This document shows, piece by piece, positions 1-13,300 of a stretch of 64,000 bases of DNA. A program made the position numbers and the translations under genes. The first letter of the stretch is position 1. Every line of letters starts with the position of its first letter. Origin of the DNA: Salvelinus alpinus. Lineage: Eukaryota > Chordata > Actinopteri > Salmoniformes > Salmonidae. Location of the stretch: assembly GCF_045679555.1 (NCBI RefSeq), contig NC_092115.1, positions 38,062,228 to 38,126,227 of the forward strand. Direction: 5' to 3'. The notes under the pieces are model-generated. The model saw nothing but the letters and a program-made list of their open reading frames with translations. It made no database searches and was not told where the DNA came from.

Positions 1-110
1 TGGGTGAGGGCAAAGGAAGGGAACGAGATGTGGAACTGGAAATCGGGCATCTCTGTGTGTATCAGAGAGAGCTGCTCTCCTGTAGGGGGACCTCAGCAGA
101 GAGAACAACT

Positions 111-815
111 AGGCTTGGGCGGTACACTGGGGTATTGGAAAGCGCCACAGGATGGCTTTTCAATACTGTCAAAACTATTTTCCCAATACATTTTAATATG
201 TAGCTACTGTTTAAGTTAATACCTGCAGTCAACTTCTGCAATACGTTAAGAGATAAAGCAGATTGCGTTCTTCATTTCACAGGTCACATTATGGAGCTTA
301 CCATAGTTCCCCTAGAACAGTTGAACCAGTCACATGTTTGTTTGTAAATAGCACAATGGGAGAAAGCGGAAGCAGGTGGGTCCATAGCGCATATATCAGC
401 GAGTCTGTTGTGTGGCGCACAGTTGCCATTTTTTCCCCCTGTGCTTCCTACTAGTGGTTTTCCCCCTTCTGTTCTTCTCCCCTATGTTCACATGCTGCAC
501 TTCCTTCAGAAAAGCATGCATCACAACTTTGTTCATTTGCACAATTTCTCTCGATCACTTTCACTTGTAAAATGTCCACACTCACCGAAAATGACATTCA
601 CTAGCTATTCTTGTATAACTTTGAGCTGATTTGCTTGTCTTTGCAATTAGTTTACATTTTTCCCCGATTATTAGCATTTAGCATCTATGTGATTTGGCTA
701 ATATTGATAGCATTCTGGTAATAAACTTTTCTTGCCTTTTTAGCAAGAAAAGTGCTATGCCGGTAATACTGTAAATCATGGGATGAGAGAAACTCTGGAT
801 ACCGCCCAAGCCTAA
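111..815. mobile_element. Nonautonomous DNA element with terminal inverted repeats
   Basis: Complementary ends AGGCTTGGGCGGTA (about 111) and TACCGCCCAAGCCT (about 800) enclose about 700 bp without coding potential. It lies in a sugt1 intron. Probably a hAT-type MITE, but the superfamily is not certain. Confidence 0.5.
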
Positions 816-909
816 CAACCTCCCATCGTTACTAATCTACCCCCACACCCCACCTCTGGGAAGACGACTCCCCCGCCTTTCCTCTCTGTCATTCCATAAT
901 CCTCATCAG

Positions 910-1110
910 CCTTTTTATATGCCACACCTGTCAGTTGGATGGATTATTTTAGCAATGGAGAAATGCTCACTAATTGGGATGTACTCATTAATGCACAACA
1001 TTTGAGAGAAATAAGCTTTTATGTGCTTATGGAACATTTCTGGGATCTATTATTTCAGCTCATGAAACATGGAACCAAGACATTACATGTTGAGTTTATA
1101 TATTTTTTTT
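910..1110 (+). mobile_element. Right-end fragment of a Tc1-like element
   Basis: Text from TATGCCACACCTGTCAGTTG through GAAATGCTCACTAA and ATTTGAGAGAAATAAGCTT parallels 46820-47030, so both are copies of one repeat end. No transposase is left. Confidence 0.6.
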
Positions 1111-1257
1111 TAAAGTCAGTGTAAATAAGATGAGAAATAGACATGTCTAGAGTTGGCTTCCCCAGTGACTACAGTACTGGGCAGCTGATACTCTGGCAGC
1201 ACTTCTGACAGTTTAGAACTGTCATGCTCTCTCCTCAAGAGCTTCTTACACTGACTT

Positions 1258-1292
<35 letters not shown>

Positions 1293-1301
1293 GGTGTGTA
1301 C

Positions 1302-4300
1302 CTGTCTCTCGTCAAAGTTGATGTTGACCCCATCCGTAGGCACATTTTTCACCATGATGGTGACGATGACCTGAGACTCTGTCTGGTACCAGTCATGCCT
1401 GAGGACATAAACACTTAGTACAGGTTGCCCCTGAAGAGTAGGAACAAGTTATCCACCTTCCTGCACACATAGTGTGCATCCCAAATGGCACCCTACTCCC
1501 AATATAGTACACTACTTTTGACCAGGGCCATAAGTATTCCAAATGTAGTGCACTAAGTAGAGAAAATGGTGCCATTTGCGACTCAGCATTAACTGTACTT
1601 ACTTAATGTGTGGCGTCGGTGTCTGCTGGGGCATCCAGTCATCCCAGGAAGAGAGAGAGAAAGTTTAAACAAACACACAAAACAAGCGAGAAAAAGAGAA
1701 AGAGTTTATGATGAGCTTAGGCCTTTAGACCAGACAGAATACGGTCTGAAATACTGAGTGTAACATTGCCCCCATGAGGCGGAGAGTGGAACTGAAAGCC
1801 AGAAGGCATGGGTGTCAACCTCTTTCCATGGAGGGCCGAGTGTCCGCGGGTTTTTGTTTTTACCTTTCAATTAAGACAGACAACCAGGTGAGGGGAGATC
1901 CTTACTAATTATCGACCTTATTTAGTCGAATTAAGTACAAGGGAGGAGCGAAAACCCTCAGACACTCAGCCCTCCCATGGAATGAGGTTGGCACATGTGG
2001 TCTAAAGGTATGTGGACATCATAAAGAATGATAGAGGCCTCTAGTGGCCAAAAAGCTGTTTTGGCATTGGGCAGCGCAATTGAGGGCTTCCACCATTTGA
2101 ATGTCGTGAACTGGGTGGGACTTCCAACTTCATTGGCTGATCCCTCCTGGTGACCCTGTTGGGAGTCATGTCCAACAGGTCATCAGGAGGGATCAGCCAA
2201 TCGTGAGGAAGAAAACGTACTACCTCAAAATGGAGATCGCTTGGGCCGTGCCATTGAGGCTGTCACAGATGGCATAATGGAACAGATAAAGACGAGGCCT
2301 CTTTCCATCTCTACTGTTGACATAGAATAATGGTAGGAACGTCCAAAGTGGTCATTAGCACTTACCTTGTTCTCCTTTCCATTCTGATTGGCCACTGCAA
2401 AGGAGAGGAAAAGGAATAGTATAGTCAGCCAGTTTCCACTTACTCATAGATTAACAGGCCAGAAAAAACACACACACACACACCTCCCTGTGAGATCTCA
2501 GAGGCAGTTTGTTTACCCTCTGAGGCTAAACAGGCCTGATCTGTATTTACCAGTTATGTCTGTTACATTATTCACTGCTTTCATTAGAGAGGGAGGTGGC
2601 AGAGGGAGGCCAGTAGAGGGGGAGGGAGAAAAATAAATAGCGAGAGAGGGAGAAGGAGAGAAAAGGAAAGAGGAGAGAAAAGGGAAAGAGGGCAGGGATG
2701 AGACGGAGTATTAATGTTGTCTAAATGAGGTTGCGTTTGAAAAGGGAAACGGGGAGGGGGAGCGGGGTGTGTGTGTGATATCACCATATGCACACCCCGT
2801 TTTGATGTGTGGGGGCGTCAAGCTGAAGCGCCTAGCGGTAAACACTGTCACTTCACACATGAAAGAGACGGGAGGGAACTCACAGGGTAAGGCCAGGGTA
2901 TGGCAACGGAGGACTGAGGTGTGTGTTGGTGCACTTGTGCAACAATGTACGTGAATTGAATGTGCTTTTGAATCTGTTTGAATATGTATTATACATCTGT
3001 GTGCGTGCGTCTGTATTTTGGTATGCATGGGTGGTTTAGAATGCGAGCCCAACACGCAATGGATGCGTGTGTGTTTGGATGTTTACCGGGTTTGATCTGA
3101 GGCAGAGAAACCTAAATTATTAATGCGATTCAAACAGGTTCAATTTAAACCCTCAGACGATGACAACCACACACATATTCTCTAACAAAGAGTTTAGCTA
3201 GTACAGGGGTAGAGTTTAGCTAGTACAGGGGTAGAGTTTAGCTAGTACAGGGGTAGAGTTTAGCTAGTACAGGGGTAGAGTTTAGCTAGTACAGGGGTAG
3301 AGTTTAGATAGGGAGGGGAATGCATCTCCAACCTCTATTTCAACAGTGAAGCTGAAATCACCAGCATTTTGGATTTGAGATCAAATGTTTCACGAGGTGA
3401 CAGTACATAACCCCCCACCCCATTATTTTTTTATACCAATACCAGGGGAGGTCAGCATTTTTGGAGGGGTATGACCTCTAACTTTCTCATTATTCACAAC
3501 TCATTCATAATTATCCATAATCGAGGTAGCACCCACATTAATGAAGTGTTCAGAAACATCTATTCTCATTTACAATAAAAGTGACAATACATTTCAGTTT
3601 GTATTAGGCTAAACATAACCTTACAACGAAAACAACCTGCAAATGCATCCGACAAGGCTATAGAGTCACAGGTGTGATGTAGTCATTGCGTACTAGGAAA
3701 TTGGGACCAAATACTAAATGCTTGACTACTTTAAAGCTGCAATATGTAACTTTTTGGGCGACTCAACCAAATTCATATAGAATTTTTATAGATCTGTCAC
3801 TCATTGAAAGCAAGTCTAAGCAGTAGATCTATTCTATGTGCACTATTTCTATGCATCCCGTTCTTAGGTTTTGTTTTTCTTTCAGTACATTAACTTCAAA
3901 CAATATTTCACAGAACTGTAGATGGTACAATGATTCTCTACACTATACTTGCTTGTTTTGTCAAACTGAAATTAGGCATAGTATGAGAATTTTAGCATCT
4001 GGGAAATGGCAGAGCAATTTCTGATGAATTTGAACTGAATTTGTCCCCCCAATTTTTTATTTTAAGTATTTAAATAGGGGCACAAGATGCATAAATAATT
4101 CTAATTTCAAAACAGTACAACATCAAAGTTTGACAATACCCTCAAATAAAAGGTGACATTCTGTAGTGTCGCCTCATGAAACATCTGATCTCAAATCCAA
4201 AATTCTGGAGTATAGAGCCAAATTCACAAATGTTTGCTTCGCTGTCTAATTGATTGATTATAATTGTCAGCTCAGAAGTTTACATACACTTAGGTTGGAG

Positions 4301-7300
4301 TCATTCAGTCATTTTTCAACCACTCCTCAAAATGTCGTTAACAAATTATAGTTTTGGCAAGTCGGATAGGACATCTACTTTGTGCATGACAAGTAATTTT
4401 TCCAACAATTGTTTACAGACAGATTATTTCACTGTATCACAATTCCAGTAGGTCAGAAGTGTACATACACTAAGTTGACTGTGCCTTTAAACAGCTTGGA
4501 AAATTCCAGAGAATGTCATGGCTCTAGAAGCTTCTGACAGGCTAATTGACATCATTTGAGTCAATTGGAGGTGTACCTGCGGATGGATTTCAAGGCCTAC
4601 CTTCAAACTCGGTGCCTCTTTGCTTAACATCATGGGAAAATCAAAAGTAATCAGCCAAAACCTCAGAAAAATAATTGTAGACCTCCACAAGTCTGGTTCA
4701 TCCTTGGGAGCAATTTCCAAAAGCCTGAAGGTACCACGTTCATCTGTACAAACAATAGTACGCAAGTATAAACACCATGGGACCACCCAGCCGTCATACC
4801 GCTCAGGAAGGAGACGCATTCTGTCTCCTAGAGACGAACGTACTTTGGTGCGAAAAGTGCAAATCAATCCCAGAACAGCAGCAAAGGACTATGTGAAGAT
4901 GCTGGAGGAAACAGTTAAAAAAGTATCTATATCCACAGTAAAACGAGTCCTATATCGACATAACCTGAAAGGCCGCTCAACAAAGAAGAAGCCATTGCTC
5001 CAAAACCGCCATAAAAAAGCCAGACTACGGTTTGTAACTGCACATGGGGACAAATATCGTACTTTTTGGAGAAATGTCCTCTAGTCTGATGAAACTAAAA
5101 TAGAACCTTTTGGCCATAATGACCATCGTTATGTTTGGAGGAAAAAGGGGGAGGCTTGCAAGCCGAAGAACACCATCCCAACTGTGTAGCAAGGGGGTGG
5201 CAGCATCATGTTGTGGGGGTGCTTTGCTGCAGGTGGGACTGGTGCACTTCACAAAATAGATGGCATCATGAGGCAGGAAAATGATGTGGATATATTGAAG
5301 CAACATCTCAAGACATCAGTCAGGAAGTTAAAGCCTGGTCGCAAATGGGTCTTCCAAATGGACATTGACCCCAAGCACACTTCCAAAGTTGTGACAAAAT
5401 GGCTTAAGGACAACAAAGTCAAGGTATTGGAGTGGCCATCACAAATCCCTGACCTCAATCTCATAGAAAATGTGGGCAGAACTAAAAAAGTGTCGAGCAA
5501 GGAGGCCTACAAACCTGACTCAGTTACACCAGCTCTGTCAGGAGGAATGAGCCAAAATTCACCCAACTTACTGTGGGAAGATTGTGGAAGGCTACCTGAA
5601 ACATTTGACCCAAGTTAAAAAAAATGTAAAGGCAATGCTACCAAATACTTACTGAGTGTATGTAAACTTCTGACCCACTGGGAATATGATGAAAGAAATA
5701 AAAGCTGAAATAAATAATTCTACCATTATACTAACATTTCACATTCTTAAAATAAAGTGGTGATCCTTTTCTGACCTAAGACAGGGAATTTTTACTAGGA
5801 TTAAATGTCAGGAATTGTGTAAAACTGAGCTTAAATGTGTTTGGCTAAGGTGTATGTAAACTTCCGACTTCAACTGCATACACAGTAACGTAAACTTACG
5901 TAAACTCGTACATCGCCTTGGTCCGTACAATTGCCCTTATTTTAGCGCCACAAAAACGTAATACTTCCAGATCAACTGTAATGTCAATACCATTGTAAAG
6001 CACAATTTCTCCCCTTTCCAACATGATCAATTACATGACCTAAACGCTGCCCGTTTCTGCATAATTCAAGCAGGCAATGAGCCCCGCCAGGTCTTTTTAA
6101 AAATGGCGGGTGGGTGAAGCGAAACTAATGCGTGATAGTGGAAGGAGAGATGTTGTGTGGGAAAATTGCTTTTTTTCACTCGATCTGTCTAACTTATCAC
6201 CTCTAAAATGTAAATAAAACACTATAAAGAGTTTATATAATGTGTCATTACATACCTATTTGAAGGTTTGTGTCGAATTTGAATCGGGTTTTTAGGGCGG
6301 TGCTAAAGTGATCTTAGAAGTAAACAGCGGCTTTGAGAATGATGATCGCATGCAATGATGACGCAAAAAACGACTAGGTATCCCCCCCTTACCCCCGTCA
6401 CTGTCCATTTCTTGTTTTTAAACAATGAGAGAAGTGCTACACCTGGTGGAGAGAGATTGTAAGACAGAAACAGTTGCTTTATGCGTGCTGTACGTTACGA
6501 CATGACACGTCACGATGTAACGGAGGGTCCGTTTTTTCTTTTCTCCAATACTATAGAGCCATTACCATGTCGATCAACGCTTGAATAGAAACCTAGTTCA
6601 CACCCCCGATTTTGAAGTCAACACAGTCCCATTAGTTTTCTTTGTAACCTCGTTTGAATGTTGCGGTTGCGCACATTTATACGGAATGGGGTGAGTTTAC
6701 GTTATTTAGATTATTATTTATGTTTTTATAAAACGTGACCCGGATTGCACAAAGTCAGGGACTTATTTTCATTATGGAGTTTGAGGTACGAAAGCAGACC
6801 CTACTTACTCTCCATCATCTCCTCACAGCGTTTGATCCACATTTGGAAAGTGTTATCGGAGCCTGTGGAGCATAGGGAGAACAAACTTAGGGTTCAGACA
6901 ATCTCAACCAGTTTGAACACAACTCCACTGAGGAATCACAAATATACCCGTAGCCACAGACTTCTGTAGATTCAAACAGACAAGATAAGCAATATGGCTA
7001 ATATTTCACCTAACCCAGAAGTATTAAAAAAAGTATACTTTTGGTGACCGCAATCGAATAAATATTTAATAGTACAAATTATTGTATGGGACAATATACA
7101 GTGGGGAGAACAAGTATTTGATACACTGACAATTTTGCAGGTTTTCCTACTTACAAAGCATGTAGAGGTCTGTAATTTTTATCATAGGTACACTTCAACT
7201 GTGAGAGAAGGAATCTAAAACAAAAATCCAGAAAATCACATTGTATGATTTTTAAGTAATTCATTTGCATTTTATTGCATGACATAAGTATTTGATACAT

Positions 7301-10300
7301 CAGAGAAGCAGAACTTAATATTTGGTACAGAAACCTTTGTTTGCAATTACAGAGATCATACGTTTCCTGTAGTTCTTGACCAGGTTTGCACACACTGCAG
7401 CAGGGATTTTGGCCCACTCCTCCATACAGACCTTCTCCAGATCCTTCAGGTTTCGGGGCTGTCGCTGGGCAATACGGACTTTCAGCTCCCTCCAAAGATT
7501 TTCTATTGGGTTCAGGTCTGGAGACTGGCTAGGCCACTCCAGGACCTTGAGATGCTTCTTACGGAGCCACTCCTTAGTTGCCCTGGCTGTGTGTTTCGGG
7601 TCGTTGTCATGCTGGAAGACCCAGCCACGACCCATCTTCAATGCTCTTACTGAGGGAAGGAGGTTGTTGGTCAAGATCTCGCGATACATGGCCCCATCCA
7701 TCCTCCCCTCAATACGGTGCAGTCGTCCTGTCCCCTTTGCAGAAAAGCATCCCCAAAGAATGATGTTTCCACCTCCATGCTTCACGGTTGGGATGGTGTT
7801 CTTGGGGTTGTACTCATCCTTCTTCTTCCTCCAAACACGGCGAGTGGAGTTTAGACCAAAAAGCTCTATTTTTGTCTCATCAGACCACATGACCTTCTCC
7901 CATTCCTCCTCTGGATCATCCAGATGGTCATTGGCAAACTTCAGACGGGCCTGGACATGCGCTGGCTTGAGCAGGGGGACCTTGCGTGCGCTGCAGGATT
8001 TTAATCCATGACGGCGTAGTGTGTTACTAATGGTTTTCTTTGAGACTGTGGTCCCAGCTCTCTTCAGGTCATTGACCAGGTCCTGCCGTGTAGTTCTGGG
8101 CTGATCCCTCACATTCCTCATGATCATTGATGCCCCACGAGGTGAGATCTTGCATGGAGCCCCAGACCGAGGGTGATTGACCGTCATCTTGAACTTCTTC
8201 CATTTTCTAATAATTGTGCCAACAGTTGTTGCCTTCTCACCTAGCTGCTTGGCTATTGTCCTGTAGCCCATCCCAGCCTTGTACAGGTCTACAATTTATC
8301 CCTGATGTCCTTACACAGCTCTCTGGTCTTGGCCATTGTGGAGAGGTTGGAGTCTGTTTGATTGAGTGTGTGGACAGGTGTCTTTTATACAGGTAACGAG
8401 TTCAAACAGGTGCAGTTAATACAGGTAATGAGTGGAGAACAGGAGGGCTTCTTAAAGAAAAACTAACAGGTCTGTGAGAGCCGGAATTCTTACTGGTTGG
8501 TAGGTGATCAAATACTTATGTCATGCAATAAAATGCAAATTAATTACTTAAAAATCATACAATGTGATTTTCTGGATTTTTGTTTTAGATTCCGTCTCTC
8601 ACAGTTGAAGTGTACCTATGATAAAAATGACAGACCTCTACATGCTTTGTAAGTAGGAAAACCTGCAAAATCGGCAGTGTATCAAATACTTGTTCTCCCC
8701 ACTGTACATGTTTTTTTTTATATATAAAAAATAATTAGAATTAGAAATTAAATATTGAGTAATGCCTCGATCACACCGACAGTGTCATGGTACACCAGAA
8801 GTACATTCATTTCCAATGGAACGCTGCGTTTGCCTTGCAGTGTGGTGCATACGTTGGATAAATCGAACGTATGCATCGAACTGTATGCGTAGGCTGCTTG
8901 ACAGAAATGGTAACAGAAGGTGAACGTTGAACTTTTGTTGCACACAAATCCAGATGATGCTGCGTACCATTTTACAACAAAAAAAAACACTGTTGGTGTG
9001 TTCAAGGTATGAATGTATGTTTCTTTTCATCTTGATAAGATATGAAAATGTATCGATTTGAAGGTTGTCATTCGATTCGGGCTGGGGTCACAAGAAATTC
9101 TTGCAAAAAAAAAAAATGGTGTCCCCAAAACTTTTGGCTGAAAGAAAATGGGGTCCCCACTGAAAAAAAACTGAATACCACTGACCTAACATATCAGAGG
9201 CCAAGGGCTGTTACTATATTTCTATTACCAATAATATATTTAGCTTATAGATATACATCAAATGTCTAAGGATATGGGCTAGCAGTCCATTTTGGGATTA
9301 AGTGGGTAAGGTTAAAGGAGGTGTCTAGGTGGTAGGTGCTTCACAGGCCCCCTCAGCAGATCTCACCGTCCAGGCTGTGTCCCTGAGTGAAGGCAGCATG
9401 TGCCGACTCGAAGTGGTTCAGGTGGAACTCTGCCATTCTGCAGGGAGGGAGACAGGGATGTTATCAGAAGCAGAACAAAAAAACCTGGGGAAAACTGACA
9501 ACCAATTTAAGTTTGACAGGCAGTGGTTTTCAAATCGGTGGTCCGCGGCCAGGTACTGCACGGGGTCAGCGAAAAAATGTAAATATATACAGTGCATTCG
9601 GAAAGTATTCAGACTGACATTTTCTACATTGTTACGTTACAGCCTTATTCTAAAATTGATGACATCGTTTCCCCCCCCCCCCCCTCATCTATCTACACAC
9701 AATAGCCCATAATGACAAAAGCAAAAACAAGCTTAGAATATTTTTCAAATGTATATATAAAAAAAAACGGAAATATCACATTTACATAAGTATTCAGATC
9801 CTTTACTCAGTTGAAGTACCTTTGGCAACAATTACAGCCTTGTGTCTTCTTGGGTATGACGCTACAAGCTTGGCACACCTGTATTTGGGGAGTTTCTCCT
9901 ATTCTTCTCTGCAGATCCTCTCAAGCTCTGTCAGGTTGGATGGGGAGCGTCACTGTACAGCTATTTTCAGGTCTCTCCCAAAGCCACTCCTGTGTTGCCT
10001 TGGCAGTGTGCTTAGGGTTGTTGTACTGTTGGAAGGTGAACCTTCGCCCCAGTCTGAGGTCCTGAGCGCTCTGGAGCAGGTTTTCATCAAGGATCTCTCT
10101 GTACTTTGCTCTGTTCATCTTTCCCTTGATCCTGACTAGTCTCCCAGTTCCTGCCGCTGAAAAACATGCCCACAGCATGATGCTGCTACCACCATGCTTC
10201 ACCATAGGGATGGTACCAGGTTTCCTCCAGGCGTGATGCTTGGCATTCAGGCCAAAGAGTTCAATCTTGGTTTCATCAGACCAGAGAATCTTGTTTCTTG

Positions 10301-13300
10301 TGGCAAACTACAAGCGGGCTGTCATGTGCCTTTTACTGAAGAGTGACTTCCGTCTGGCCCCTCTACCATAAAGGCCTGATTGGTGGAGTGCTGCAGAGAT
10401 GGTAGTCCTTCTGGAAGGTTCTCCCATCTCCACAGAGGAACTCTGAAGCTCTGTCAAAGTGACCATCGGGTTCTTGGTCACCTCCCTCAACAAGGCCCTT
10501 CTTCCCCGATTGATCAGTTTGGACGTGCGGCCAGCTCTAGGAACAGTCTTGGTGGTCCTAAACTTCTTCCATTTAAGAATGATAAGGCCACTGTGTTCGT
10601 AGGGACTTTCAATGCTACATACATTTTTTGTTACCCTTCCCCAGATCTGTGCCTCGACACAATCCTGTCTCGAAGCTCTACGAACAATTCCTTCGACCTC
10701 GTGGCTTGGTTTTTGCTCTGACATGCACTGTCAACTGTGGGACCTTATAAAGACAGGTGTGTGCCTTTCCAAATCATGTTCAATAAATTCAATTTACTAC
10801 AGGTGGACTCCAATCAAGAAACATCAAGGACAATCAATGGAAACAGGATGCACCTGAGCTCAATTGAGTAAAGGGTCTGAATACTTACGTAAATAAATAG
10901 TTTTTTAAATATACATTTGCAAAAATTTCTAAAAAACAACATGCTTTTGCTTTGCCATTACGGGGTATTTTGTGTAGATTGATGAGAATGTGTATTTATT
11001 TAAAACATGTTAGAATAAGGCTGTAACAACAAAATGTGGAAAAAGTCAAGGGGTTTGAATACTTTCCAAATGCACAAGTAATTTTTACTTTAATGTTTTT
11101 ATGAATAACCCTAGCAATAGAACAAAATATTACATTATTTCTCAAAGATTAATATTGAGCCAACTACACACTGGAGTATCTGGCACAGGCCTTGAAAAAG
11201 CACCCGCGAATAGGCTACCACTGCGGCCGCTGGCTGCCGGTAAGCTTTCTTGACTTTGACATACATTTTTGCCAACACACGGCTAAACTTTAACCACCTA
11301 AACAGCTGCGCTTGGGGAAAATGTGTTTGGAGTTACCTTTCTAGCTAATAGGCTATATTAGAGTTTACACATTCTCATTCAATTATAATGTGGGGAGGTC
11401 AAAACAACGAAAAACTATGTAGCAAATCTATTCATTCTAGAATGTTGATCATCATTCACCTGATAAGACAAGACTTGAAAAAAATATGTTTTTGCTAAAC
11501 TATGATGGGGTCCCTGATCAAGAAAAGTCTGAAGACCCCTGATATAAGGGAGACGTAGAGTTGAGTTTAACCAAATGGATTTTCTGATTTATTAGGAAAA
11601 ACGCATCACATTTCTGTAAAAGGTTCAACAACAGTGCTTAGTGTTCTGAAAACATCTTTAACTTCTTATGGCTGGGGGCAGTATTGAGTAGCTTGGATGA
11701 ATAAGGTGCCCAGAGTAAACTGCCTGCTACTCAGGCCCAGGCCCAGAAGCGAAGATATGCATATTATTAGTAGATTTGGATAGAAAACATTATGAAGTTT
11801 CTAAAACTGTTTGAATGATGTCTGTGAGTATAACAGAACTCATATGGCAGGCAAAAACCTGAGAATAAATCCAACAAGGAAGTGGGAAATCTGAGGTTTG
11901 TAGGTTTTCAAGTCTTTGCCTATCCAACATACAGTGTCTATGGGGTCATATTGCACTTCCTAAGGCTTCCACTAGATTTCAACAGTCTTTAGAACCTTGT
12001 TTCAGGCTTTTACTGTGAAGGAAGAGAGAATAAGAGCTGATTGACTAAGAGGTCTGGCAGAATGCCATGAGCTCAGTCAGGCTCACGCCCGTGAGAGTTA
12101 GCTGCGTTCCTTTTCCTTTCTAAAAACAAAGGAATTCTCTGGTTGAAACATTATTGAAGATTTATGTTAAAAACATCCTAAAGATTGATTCTATACATCG
12201 TTTGACATGTTTCTACGGACTGTAATGGAATTTTTTGACTTTTCGTCTGGCCTGCGCGTCGTGAATTTGGATGTGAACTAAACGTGCGAACAAAAATGAG
12301 GTATTTGGACATAAATGATGGACTTTATCGAACAAAACAAACATTTATTGTGGAACACTGGTATTCCTGGGAGTGCATTCTGATGAAGATCAAAGGTAAG
12401 TTAATATTTATAATGCTATTTCTGACTTCTGTTGACTCCACATGGTGGGTATCTGTATGGCTTGTTTTGGTCGCTGAGCACTGTACTCAGATTGTAGCAT
12501 GGTGTGCTTTTTCAGTAAAGTTTTTTTGAAATCTGACACAGCGGTTGCATTAAGGAGAAGTGGATCTAAAGTTCCATGCATTACACTTGTATCTTTAATC
12601 AATGTTTATTATGAGGATTTCTGTAAATTGATGTGACTCTCTGCAAAATCAACAGATGTTTTGGAAGCAAAACATTACTGAAAATAACACGCCAATGTAA
12701 ACTGAGATTTTTCTATATAAATATGAACTTTATCGAACAAAACATACATGTATTGTGTAACATGAAGTCCTATGAGTGTCATCTGATGAAGATCAAAGGT
12801 TAGTGATTAATTTGATCTATATTTCTGCTTTTTGTGACTCCTCTTTGGCTGGAAAAATGGCTGTGTTTTTCTGTGACTAGGTACTGACCTAACATCATCA
12901 GATGGTGTGCTTTCGTCGTAAAGCCTTTTTGAAAATCGGACACTGTGGTGGGATTAACAAGTTTCTTTAAAATGGTGTAAAATACTTGTATGTTTGAGGA
13001 ATTTTAATTATGAGATTTCTGTTTGAATTTGGCGCCCTGCACTTTCACTGGCTGTTGTCATATCGATCCCGTTAACGGGATCTCAGCCGTATGAAGATAA
13101 CTAGTTGGGAAACTGTTGTCAGAGAGGAAGAAGGTGATCTTTCTTTTGTTGTGAGTGATGGGGGAGGGGCTTGTCTGTGTGCGAGGGGCAAGGTTCACAG
13201 AAGGAGCAAAGTAGACGAGACCAAAAAGACACGCTCATAGAAACAAACAAAAAATATTAAAACCTTGATTCTTGCAGAATTTTGGAATATCGTGCTAAAA

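Noticed and set aside
7376..8011. 211-codon plus-strand ORF
   Set aside because: Antisense shadow of the Tc1 transposase.
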